The notes beneath the pieces were generated by a model. It was not told the DNA's origin, ran no database searches, and was given only the letters and a program-made list of their open reading frames with translations. Below are positions 1 to 6,909 of a stretch of DNA of 8,950 bases, piece after piece. A program made the translations under genes and the position numbers. Each line of letters starts with the position of its first letter. The first letter of the stretch is position 1. The DNA lies in contig USQO01000082.1 in the NCBI GenBank assembly GCA_900556845.1, forward strand, positions 1-8,950, in the 5' to 3' direction. This DNA comes from an uncultured Bacteroides sp. (GTDB lineage Bacteria; Bacteroidota; Bacteroidia; Bacteroidales; Bacteroidaceae).

Positions 1-5
1 TTTTT

Positions 6-3000
6 ATGCTAAGTCATTCTAAGTTTCTATTAGCAGCATTAGCGCCAGCAGTAGCTATTTGCGCAAATGCACAGGTTACGACTTCTGCCGTGAGCGGTAA
101 AGTCATGGACGAAACCAAGCAGCCTGTTATTGGTGCAACAGTGGTTGCTATCCATGAACCATCAGGAACTCTTTATGGTGCTGTAACTAACATTGACGGT
201 CGATATACCATCCAGGGTATGCGTACCGGAGGACCTTACAAGATCGAAGTTTCGTATGTAGGATACTCTAAGGCTACTTACACCGACTTGTATCTTGAAC
301 TGGGTAACACACTTGCTCTGAATGTAAATCTGAAACCTAGCACAGAGTTACTGGATGAAGTAGTGGTAGTAGCTGATGCGAAGGCTAATGCAGGTGCCGC
401 ACACAACTTTACAACAGGAAAGATCAACAACACTCCTACTGTTGACCGTAATGTGTACGACATTGTAAAGAACATGCCTATGGCTATGACTTCGAAGAAT
501 GGAGGTATTACTTTTGCCGGCTCGAACAACCGTTACAACAGCTTCCAGATTGACGGTACTGTAAGTAACGACGTGTTTGGTCTGGCTGCATCGGGAACAA
601 ACGGCGGACAGACAGGTGCCAACCCTATCTCTATGGATGCTATTCAGGAAATCCAGGTAGTTGTGGCTCCGTTTGACGTACGCCAGAGCGGATTTACCGG
701 CGGTGGTATCAACGCGATTACCAAACAGGGTACCAATACTACTCACGGATCGGCTTATACTTATTTCAACAACCACAACATGTATGGCAAATACAGTGCT
801 GTGCGCGATTACGAAAAATCTCCGCTTACACAGCAGTATACCCGTACTTTTGGTGGAACATTGGGTGGTGCCATCGTAAAAGATAAATTGTTCTACTTCG
901 TAAGTGCTGAGTCTAAAAAGGAATCTTATCCGTCAAGCGTATATCCGGGATATACAAGCGAATATATTACTCCGGACGTAGCGGCTCAGATTGCTAACCA
1001 ATATAAAAAGCTGACTGGTTTCGACGAAGCTTACGGACAGCGTAATGTAGACCAGAAATCATTCGGCCTTTTGGCACGTATCGACTGGAACATCAACAAA
1101 GACCACAAACTGGCTTTGCGCTACCAGCATAACGATTCATACGATGATAATTATAGCCCTGGAACTTATTCTTACGTATTCAACAACAGTGGCTACCGTA
1201 TGAATAACAAGACAAACTCTATCGTAGCCGAGTTGAACTCTCACCTGGGACAGAACCTTTACAACGAATTCCGTGCTTCGGCAAGCTTCATCCGCGACCA
1301 CCGCGACGTAGCTTATCAGGGACCTACAGTACAGATCAGCAACATTCTGGGAGGTGACGGCAGCACTAAGATTACAGGTAATATCGGTACAGAATACTCT
1401 TCTGGTGCTAATACACTTGATCAGGACATCTATACTTTCGAAGACAACTTGTCTTGGTACCTGGGTAACCATACGCTGACTTTCGGTACTCATAACGAAA
1501 TCTACAAGATGAAAAACTTGTTCATCCAGGCTGTAAACGGTTCTTGGTATTATGACTCATTGGAAGACTTCATGAACGACCGTCCGTATAAGTACCAATA
1601 CAAATATACTGACCCTGAACTGACTGGCGGTGACTACCGATATGCTCCCACTATGAAAGCAGGTCAGTTTGGCTTCTACGTTCAGGATAAATGGGATGCA
1701 ACAACCAATTTCAACTTGACTTACGGTTTACGTATTGATATCCCGACATTGTTCAATGATCCGACAACCAATGCTGAATTTAACAAATATGCTGCAGAAC
1801 AGGGATTTGATGCACGCGTAGGCGTTATGCCAAGTGCAAAAGTAATGTTCTCTCCGCGTGTTGGTTTCCGCTGGTATCTGAACGAATCACACAACACATT
1901 GCTGCGTGGTGGTCTGGGTATCTTTACCGGACGTGTTCCGTTCGTATGGCTGTCTAATGCATACAACAACACCGGTATGGAAAGCAAGGGAACAACCATC
2001 AATCCTAAAGATGAAGATGGTAACGATACCAAAACTGCACCTTCATTGGGACAATGGGCTAAAGACCCTGTAGGAGCCATGAACTCTATGCCTGGTTCGG
2101 CTGCATCTCCTGATATCGTAACCGTATCGAAAGACTTCAAATATCCGCAGGTATTGCGTGCAAATCTGGCTTTGGAACAGCGTCTGCCAGGTGATGTCAA
2201 GATGACTTTGGAAGGTATCTACTCGAAGACTATGAATAATGTATTCTTCGAAAATCTGGCACTGACCAACAATGGTGAAAAAGTATATGCCGTTCCTGGT
2301 GTAGAAGCATCGGCTGCTCCATACTATACCAAAGCAAAGAGCGACTATTACAGCATTGTAAACTTAAGAAATACCAACAAAGGTTATACTTATGCGTTGT
2401 CTGCTTTGCTGGAAAAAACCTTTAACTTTGGTTTGAGCTTATCTGGTTCTTATACATTCGGACATGCAAAATCTGTAAACGACGGTACCAGCTCTGTAGC
2501 ATACTCTAACTGGAAGTACAACTACTCTGTAGATACTAACTCTGAAAATGAATTAGGTTTCTCTAAATTCGATATTCCTCACAGAGTAATGCTTCAGGCA
2601 TCGTATACTTCACCTAAATACTGGAATGGATGGACCAGCACTACTATTGCGGTAATCTATAACGGTTATTCTGGTGGCCGATACAGCTTGACTATGAACG
2701 AAAGTTCTGACTTCAACGGCGACGGTCAGAAAGGTAACTCATTGCTCTATATCCCAACTGACGCCGAATTGGCTAACATGAACTTCGTAGACGTAACTGA
2801 TAAAAAAGGTAACGTGACTATGACTGCAGAAGAAAACCGCCAGGCATTCAAACAGTGGATTGAAAACGACAGCTATGCTAAGAACCACCGTGGACAGTAT
2901 GCAGAACGTAACTCTAACCTGAGTCCTTGGGAACATCAGATTGACTTGCACCTTGCACAGACTATCTACAACATTGAAGGCGCAGGCAAATTGGAATTCA

Positions 3001-3215
3001 CATTCGATATCTTGAACTTTGCCAACATGCTGAACAAGAAGTGGGGAGCTAACTACAGCTCGGCTTATAACTTGTCACCGCTGAGTGTTACAGCATTGCA
3101 GAAGGATGCTAACGGTAACAGAACTCCAAGTTACACTTACAATAAAGCAGAAATCAGCAAGAGTGATATCAGCTCACGCTGGCATGCTCAGGTGGGTGTT
3201 CGTCTGACTTTCTAA
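6..3215 (+). CDS. Oar-like TonB-dependent outer-membrane receptor
   Basis: Outer-membrane TonB-dependent transporter of 1069 residues; the substrate cannot be read from the sequence. Residues 1-22 look like a signal peptide ending at ANA-Q. Residues about 28-110 form a carboxypeptidase regulatory-like beta-sandwich (SGKV, GATV, T-IDGRY, YVGY). The segment LDEVVVV at 116-122 resembles the linker before the plug in SusC-type receptors. The plug covers about 118-245 (VDRNVYDIVKNMP, IDG, ISMDAIQEIQV, GGGINAITKQGTN). The rest is a beta barrel ending in the aromatic VRLTF expected for BAM-dependent insertion. Length and the plug wording fit the Oar-like group rather than SusC, and no SusD gene follows. 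An acidic DxNxDG loop sits at 902-907. Arginine codons are almost all CGT/CGC, suggesting high expression. The start is uncertain: the frame stays open in the five bases before this ATG, so the true start may lie outside the window. The hairpin at 3246-3281 ends the transcript. Confidence 0.9.
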   Translation: MLSHSKFLLAALAPAVAICANAQVTTSAVSGKVMDETKQPVIGATVVAIHEPSGTLYGAVTNIDGRYTIQGMRTGGPYKIEVSYVGYSKATYTDLYLELGNTLALNVNLKPSTELLDEVVVVADAKANAGAAHNFTTGKINNTPTVDRNVYDIVKNMPMAMTSKNGGITFAGSNNRYNSFQIDGTVSNDVFGLAASGTNGGQTGANPISMDAIQEIQVVVAPFDVRQSGFTGGGINAITKQGTNTTHGSAYTYFNNHNMYGKYSAVRDYEKSPLTQQYTRTFGGTLGGAIVKDKLFYFVSAESKKESYPSSVYPGYTSEYITPDVAAQIANQYKKLTGFDEAYGQRNVDQKSFGLLARIDWNINKDHKLALRYQHNDSYDDNYSPGTYSYVFNNSGYRMNNKTNSIVAELNSHLGQNLYNEFRASASFIRDHRDVAYQGPTVQISNILGGDGSTKITGNIGTEYSSGANTLDQDIYTFEDNLSWYLGNHTLTFGTHNEIYKMKNLFIQAVNGSWYYDSLEDFMNDRPYKYQYKYTDPELTGGDYRYAPTMKAGQFGFYVQDKWDATTNFNLTYGLRIDIPTLFNDPTTNAEFNKYAAEQGFDARVGVMPSAKVMFSPRVGFRWYLNESHNTLLRGGLGIFTGRVPFVWLSNAYNNTGMESKGTTINPKDEDGNDTKTAPSLGQWAKDPVGAMNSMPGSAASPDIVTVSKDFKYPQVLRANLALEQRLPGDVKMTLEGIYSKTMNNVFFENLALTNNGEKVYAVPGVEASAAPYYTKAKSDYYSIVNLRNTNKGYTYALSALLEKTFNFGLSLSGSYTFGHAKSVNDGTSSVAYSNWKYNYSVDTNSENELGFSKFDIPHRVMLQASYTSPKYWNGWTSTTIAVIYNGYSGGRYSLTMNESSDFNGDGQKGNSLLYIPTDAELANMNFVDVTDKKGNVTMTAEENRQAFKQWIENDSYAKNHRGQYAERNSNLSPWEHQIDLHLAQTIYNIEGAGKLEFTFDILNFANMLNKKWGANYSSAYNLSPLSVTALQKDANGNRTPSYTYNKAEISKSDISSRWHAQVGVRLTF

Positions 3216-3245
3216 TGAGAAAGAAACAAATCTAATAATTACTAT

Positions 3246-3285
3246 AAATAAAGGTGTGCATTCTTCTGTACACCTTTATTTGTTT
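3246..3285 (+). terminator. Intrinsic terminator after the TonB receptor gene
   Basis: A 15-bp stem pairs 3246-3260 with 3267-3281 (one G-U pair, otherwise perfect) around a six-base loop TTCTTC, 30 bp after the receptor stop codon. The 3' arm ends in TTTATTT and is followed by GTTT, so the T-tract is modest and interrupted by one G. It lies between the receptor and the phosphodiesterase gene on the same strand, and no good TAnnTTTG promoter is visible between the hairpin and the next start. Some read-through, or a promoter of another type, may therefore feed the next gene. Confidence 0.85.
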
Positions 3286-3303
3286 CAAGAAATTGCACTG
3301 CTT

Positions 3304-4497
3304 ATGAAAAAAATATTTGCCCTGATATGTTGCTTTATGCTCGTATCTCAGTATATATTAGGCGGCGAAAAACATTACACAGTCATTGTCTCACTCGACG
3401 GATTCCGTTGGGATTACCCGAAGATGTATGATACTCCTTTCCTCGACCAGATGGAGCGAGAAGGTGTGAAGGCTATGATGCAGCCTTCTTTCCCATCGAA
3501 AACATTCCCTAACCACTATACGCTGGCTACCGGACTGGTTCCCGACCATCATGGCATTGTGGCCAATTCTTTCTGGGACCCGGTGAAGAAAGTGCGCTAC
3601 AGCATGGGAAATCCGGAAACCAGAAACGATCCTTATTTTTATGGCGGTGAACCAATCTGGATTACGGCTCAAAAGCAGGGAGTGAAAACCGGAAACATTT
3701 ACTGGGTAGGCTCGGACATTGCCGTGAAAGGACAGCATCCTACTTATTACAAGGTATACGATGATACACCGCGCCTGACGTATGCAGAGCGCATTGCACA
3801 TACGGTAGAATTGCTCAAAAAGCCGGAAGACGAGCGCCCGCAACTGATTATGCTCTACATAGAAGAACCTGACTCGCACGGACATACGTACAGTCCTCAC
3901 AGCAAGGAAACACGCCGGTGCATCAGCGAGCTGGATGCATTGATGCATCAGTTATGGCTGGGTTTACAACAATTGCCTTTCAGCGAGGACATCAACCTGA
4001 TTGTTACATCCGACCACGGAATGGCAACCATTGCCCCAGAACGGTGCGTTTCTATCACAAAGCATCTTAAAAAGGAATGGTATACACTGATAGACGGTGA
4101 TTTGCCGGCTCAAATCTATACGCCGGCTGCCTATCGGGACTCTGTCTATAATGCCATTAAGGATTTGGACCATATCAAGGTTTGGAAAAGAGAAGACATT
4201 CCTGCTTACCTGAATTACGGGAGCAGCAACAAGGTGGGCGATGTCATAGCATTGCCCGATTTGGGATGGCTGGTAACCGATACTCCTTCCCGCTCGAAGG
4301 GTGCACACGGTTTCGACCCTACCTACGATGATATGCATGTGATTTTCCGTGCTGTAGGCCCCGATTTCAAGAAGGGTTACGTAGCTCCTAATTTCAAGAA
4401 TGTATGTATTTATCCGCTCCTTGCGTATTTATTAGATATACAACCGGAGCAGACAGACGGCAATCTGGATGACGTAAAAAATATGCTGACCCGCTAA
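3304..4497 (+). CDS. Secreted NPP-type phosphodiesterase (alkaline phosphatase superfamily)
   Basis: A 397-residue enzyme of the nucleotide pyrophosphatase/phosphodiesterase family, which cleaves phosphodiester or pyrophosphate bonds using two zinc ions. A signal peptide covers about 1-20, so it should act in the periplasm or outside. The full catalytic set is visible: D32 (SLDGFRWDY), nucleophile T67 in SKTFPNHY, N88 (oxyanion position), D190 and H194 (EEPDSHGH), D237-H238 (SDHGM) and H335 (GAHGF). Their spacing matches bacterial NPPs. Whether it acts on nucleotides, lipids or other phosphodiesters cannot be told from these residues. The start chosen is the ATG at 3304 (MKKIF), which begins a normal signal peptide. 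The longer frame from a GTG at 3256 starts inside the terminator hairpin and would put 16 extra residues before the signal sequence. It follows the TonB receptor by 88 bp; a joint role in uptake is possible but unproven. The C-terminal codons are part of a terminator stem. Confidence 0.9.
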   Translation: MKKIFALICCFMLVSQYILGGEKHYTVIVSLDGFRWDYPKMYDTPFLDQMEREGVKAMMQPSFPSKTFPNHYTLATGLVPDHHGIVANSFWDPVKKVRYSMGNPETRNDPYFYGGEPIWITAQKQGVKTGNIYWVGSDIAVKGQHPTYYKVYDDTPRLTYAERIAHTVELLKKPEDERPQLIMLYIEEPDSHGHTYSPHSKETRRCISELDALMHQLWLGLQQLPFSEDINLIVTSDHGMATIAPERCVSITKHLKKEWYTLIDGDLPAQIYTPAAYRDSVYNAIKDLDHIKVWKREDIPAYLNYGSSNKVGDVIALPDLGWLVTDTPSRSKGAHGFDPTYDDMHVIFRAVGPDFKKGYVAPNFKNVCIYPLLAYLLDIQPEQTDGNLDDVKNMLTR

Positions 4498-4520
4498 AAG
4501 GGCCAGCATATTTACTTTTT
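4476..4520. terminator. Bidirectional terminator between convergent genes
   Basis: A 10-bp perfect stem pairs 4479-4488 (AAATATGCTG) with 4504-4513 (CAGCATATTT). After one A/C mismatch, an inner CCC/GGG pairing (4490-4492 with 4500-4502) closes a seven-base loop. On the + strand it is followed by ACTTTTT, and on the - strand by a T-run from the complement of the six As at 4476-4481. It therefore can stop the phosphodiesterase transcript and the oncoming lipoprotein transcript. The stop codon of the phosphodiesterase (4495-4497) lies in the loop, so the left arm is coding sequence. Confidence 0.8.
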
Positions 4521-4557
4521 CTAAAACGCATTTACGATGTTAAAACGAAGTGGTTCT

Positions 4558-4974
4558 TCATTCTAATTTTATCACAAACGAATGTCTTTTTCCTGCATTG
4601 ACAGTACCTCCCTTGCTCCAATAACGGTAATTTTTTGAGTCGGCTATTTCTGTGACCACAAACATCAGCTCCCGCTGTCTTTTCCCCTCGAACCAGTCTT
4701 TTGCCTCGAGCAGGAAAGAAGCCGTTCCGCTTTTATCGGTAGTCTTCAACAGCTGTGGCTCGGCCAGAATATCCTTCCCAAAAGTTGCATAGCTTTTTTC
4801 ATCGTACATCTTCACTACAGCTCCACTTACCAGCTTTCCCTCGGCATTAACGACCTTTACTTTTATTAAAGTATCCGATATCTGCTCCAGTGGAGAATCG
4901 TCTTTGGAACATGCTGTAAAAACCAGCATCAAGCCTAAAAATACAAGACACAAATCATTTAATTTCAATCTCAT
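4558..4974 (-). CDS. Small, probably surface-exposed lipoprotein with a beta-sandwich domain
   Basis: A 138-residue protein of unknown function. The N-terminus has basic residues, a hydrophobic stretch (about 8-20) and a lipobox-like VFTAC, so C22 should be lipidated. The residues after it, SKDD, fit the acidic lipoprotein export signal that sends Bacteroidetes lipoproteins to the cell surface. F at -3 and T at -2 make the lipobox slightly atypical. The mature part reads as one compact beta-sandwich: IKVKVVNAEGKLVSGAVVKMYD, then LLKTTDKSGTASFLL, then a closing FVIKL strand. This pattern of repeated 'modified residue plus G-x-A' strands resembles transthyretin-like or carboxypeptidase regulatory-like domains; no catalytic motif is visible. 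It is transcribed alone, from its own predicted promoter at 5010-5042, and converges on the phosphodiesterase gene. The gene starts at ATG 4974 with an A-rich leader and no Shine-Dalgarno sequence. The lipoprotein call is strong; the fold is an inference from the strand pattern. Confidence 0.8.
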   Translation of the reverse strand: MRLKLNDLCLVFLGLMLVFTACSKDDSPLEQISDTLIKVKVVNAEGKLVSGAVVKMYDEKSYATFGKDILAEPQLLKTTDKSGTASFLLEAKDWFEGKRQRELMFVVTEIADSKNYRYWSKGGTVNAGKRHSFVIKLE

Positions 4975-5009
4975 GTTGGTTTGTTTTAAGTTGCTAAATC
5001 ATTCTGCTG

Positions 5010-5042
5010 CAAAATTATGAGATTGCGTTATACTATCCCAAC
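5010..5042 (-). promoter_or_regulatory. Bacteroidetes-type promoter for the lipoprotein gene
   Basis: Read on the - strand, TAATTTTG (5017 down to 5010) matches the -7 consensus TAnnTTTG exactly. GTTG (5042 down to 5039) matches three of four bases of the -33 TTTG element, with a 21-bp spacer, within the usual 19-21. Transcription would start near 5003-5006, giving a leader of about 30 bases before the ATG at 4974. This suits the primary sigma factor of Bacteroidetes. Confidence 0.65.
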
Positions 5043-5049
5043 TTTGTCC

Positions 5050-5112
5050 ATGTACATCGACAATTTATAATTATCGGATTATCAAGATATTATAAAAACA
5101 AGTAATGTACAT
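5050..5112. repeat. Nested dyad: two ATGTACAT palindromes around an AT-rich inverted repeat
   Basis: Two identical 8-bp palindromes, ATGTACAT, lie at 5050-5057 and 5105-5112. Between them TTTATAAT (5064-5071) and ATTATAAA (5089-5096) form an inverted repeat. The outer and inner pairs share nearly the same centre (5081 and 5080), so the whole 63 bp is close to symmetric. The proximal palindrome ends seven bases from the predicted -33 element of the lipoprotein promoter, a plausible place for a regulator to bind. The inner arms are AT-only and could be chance; function is inferred. Confidence 0.4.
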
Positions 5113-5119
5113 ATACCCC

Positions 5120-5177
5120 CAAAAAGCAGAGCTGTAAACAAAAGCCTCATCCAAAAGCTCTCGTTTACAGCTCTGCT
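5120..5177 (-). terminator. Long-loop intrinsic terminator after ettA
   Basis: A perfect 15-bp stem pairs 5163-5177 with 5125-5139 (on the - strand AGCAGAGCTGTAAAC and its complement). The loop is 23 bases, much longer than the usual three to ten. On the - strand the stem is followed by TTTT and then GGGGG. It starts 21 bp after the ettA stop codon, so it should end the MFS-ettA transcript and insulate the lipoprotein gene. The loop carries a direct repeat, AAAAGC at 5140-5145 and 5153-5158 on the + strand. Confidence 0.8.
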
Positions 5178-5198
5178 CACTGTATCACAAAAAGAGGA

Positions 5199-6887
5199 TT
5201 AATCTTCCATCAGTTTACGATAGCGAACACGCTTAGGCTCTACATTGCCCAGACGTTTCATCTTGTTTTCTTCGTATTCTGTGTACGAACCTTCGAAATA
5301 GAATACTTCGCTGTTTCCCTCAAAAGCCAAAATGTGCGTACAAATTCTGTCCAGGAACCAACGGTCGTGGCTGATAACTACAGCACATCCTGCAAAGTCT
5401 TCCAAACCTTCTTCCAGCGCACGCAGTGTATTTACGTCGATATCATTGGTAGGCTCATCCAGCAACAGTACGTTGCCCTCTTCCTTCAAAGCCATAGCCA
5501 GATGCAAACGGTTGCGCTCACCACCCGAAAGCATGCCACACAGTTTTTCCTGGTCGGCACCCGAGAAGTTGAAACGGCTCAAGTATGCACGGGCATTCAC
5601 ATCACGATTTCCCATACGGATAAGGTCGTTTCCACCGCTGATTACCTGATAAACGGTCTTGTTCGGGTCAATATCCTTATGTTGCTGGTCAACGTATGCC
5701 ACTTTTACAGTTTCTCCAACTTCAAATTCACCGCTATCTGGTGTTTCCAAACCCATAATCAGACGGAACAAAGTGGTTTTACCGGCACCGTTAGGACCGA
5801 TAACACCTACGATTCCGTTAGGAGGCAACATGAAGTTCAGATTGTCAAACAGCAACTTGTCTCCATAAGCTTTTGCCACCTGCTTGGCCTCGATAACCTT
5901 GTTACCCAGACGCGGACCATTCGGGATAAAGATTTCCAGTTTTTCTTCTTTTTCCTTCACATCTTCGTTGAGCAATTTATCGTATGAGTTCAAACGAGCC
6001 TTACCCTTAGCCTGACGAGCTTTAGGAGCCATTCGTACCCATTCCAACTCACGTTCCAAGGTTTTACGACGCTTGCTGGCGGTCTTTTCTTCCATTTCCA
6101 TACGTTTAGTCTTCTGCTCCAGCCAGCTAGAGTAGTTACCTTTCCAAGGAATACCTTCGCCACGGTCCAGTTCAAGAATCCATCCTGCTACGTGATCCAG
6201 GAAGTAACGGTCGTGAGTAACGGCAATCACTGTACCCTCGTATTGCTGGAGATGTTGTTCCAACCAGTCAATACTTTCAGCATCCAAGTGGTTGGTCGGC
6301 TCGTCCAGAAGCAAGATGTCCGGTTTCTGCAGCAGCAAACGGCACAAAGCCACACGGCGGCGCTCACCTCCAGAAAGATTCTTCACTGACTGATCTTCGG
6401 GCGGACAACGCAACGCGTCCATGGCACGCTCCAGCTTGCTGTCCAGATTCCAAGCATCGGTAGCATCTATAATATCCTGCAATTCTGCCTGGCGTGCAAA
6501 CAAAGCATCCATTTTTTCAGGATCTTCATAATACTCGGGCAGGCCAAACTTGTTATTGATTTCTTCGTATTCGGCCAAAGTGTCAACTACATTCTGAACA
6601 CCTTCCATCACCACTTCCTTGACGGTCTTGGTTTCGTCAAGGTAGGGTTCTTGAGCCAAATAACCTATTGAATAACCCGGGGAAAACACGACTTCGCCCT
6701 GGTAGTTTTTTTCCAGACCGGCGATAATCTTCATCAGCGTTGATTTTCCGGAACCATTCAAACCTATGATACCAATTTTGGCACCATAAAAGAACGAAAG
6801 ATAAATATCCTTCAACACTTGCTTGTTGTTTTGGAATGATTTGCTCACTCCTACCATTGAAAAGATAATTTTTTTATCGTCTGCCAT
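5199..6887 (-). CDS. ettA: ABC-F ATPase EttA (energy-dependent translational throttle)
   Basis: A soluble 562-residue ABC-F protein with two ATPase domains and no membrane segments. In the E. coli family member, it binds the ribosomal E site and gates the first steps of elongation according to ATP/ADP. Domain 1: Walker A GLNGSGKST 42-50, a short arm insertion at about 95-140, signature LSGGE 171-175, Walker B ILLLDE 191-196 with catalytic E196, and switch H225. The linker (about 245-325) is charged and helical, with ELEWVRMAPKARQAKGKARL typical of EttA. Domain 2: Walker A GPNGAGKTT 364-372, LSGGE 453-457, VLLLDE 473-478 with E478, and H507. The blocks GWILELDRGEGIPWKGNYSSW and the C-terminal EPKRVRYRK are hallmarks of EttA rather than antibiotic-resistance ABC-F proteins, and its length is close to E. 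coli EttA. It starts 22 bp after the MFS gene with no convincing promoter between, so co-transcription is likely. Substrate export is not its job despite ABC annotation. Confidence 0.95.
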   Translation of the reverse strand: MADDKKIIFSMVGVSKSFQNNKQVLKDIYLSFFYGAKIGIIGLNGSGKSTLMKIIAGLEKNYQGEVVFSPGYSIGYLAQEPYLDETKTVKEVVMEGVQNVVDTLAEYEEINNKFGLPEYYEDPEKMDALFARQAELQDIIDATDAWNLDSKLERAMDALRCPPEDQSVKNLSGGERRRVALCRLLLQKPDILLLDEPTNHLDAESIDWLEQHLQQYEGTVIAVTHDRYFLDHVAGWILELDRGEGIPWKGNYSSWLEQKTKRMEMEEKTASKRRKTLERELEWVRMAPKARQAKGKARLNSYDKLLNEDVKEKEEKLEIFIPNGPRLGNKVIEAKQVAKAYGDKLLFDNLNFMLPPNGIVGVIGPNGAGKTTLFRLIMGLETPDSGEFEVGETVKVAYVDQQHKDIDPNKTVYQVISGGNDLIRMGNRDVNARAYLSRFNFSGADQEKLCGMLSGGERNRLHLAMALKEEGNVLLLDEPTNDIDVNTLRALEEGLEDFAGCAVVISHDRWFLDRICTHILAFEGNSEVFYFEGSYTEYEENKMKRLGNVEPKRVRYRKLMED

Positions 6888-6909
6888 ACATCAATATTTA
6901 ATAGTTAAA

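Noticed and set aside
348..776. Open frames of 83 to 185 codons on the - strand inside the receptor and NPP genes (for example 348-776, 1721-2200, 3391-3948)
   Set aside because: They lie wholly opposite well-supported genes, their translations show no domain or signal, and they follow from codon bias in the main frame.
3275..3282. TTTATTTG as a -7 promoter element for the phosphodiesterase gene
   Set aside because: It has one mismatch, lies in the terminator's right arm, and has no -33 element at the right distance.
5199..6887. ettA as an antibiotic-resistance ABC-F or a drug exporter
   Set aside because: It lacks membrane segments and its diagnostic blocks match EttA throughout; the nearby MFS gene is not evidence of resistance.
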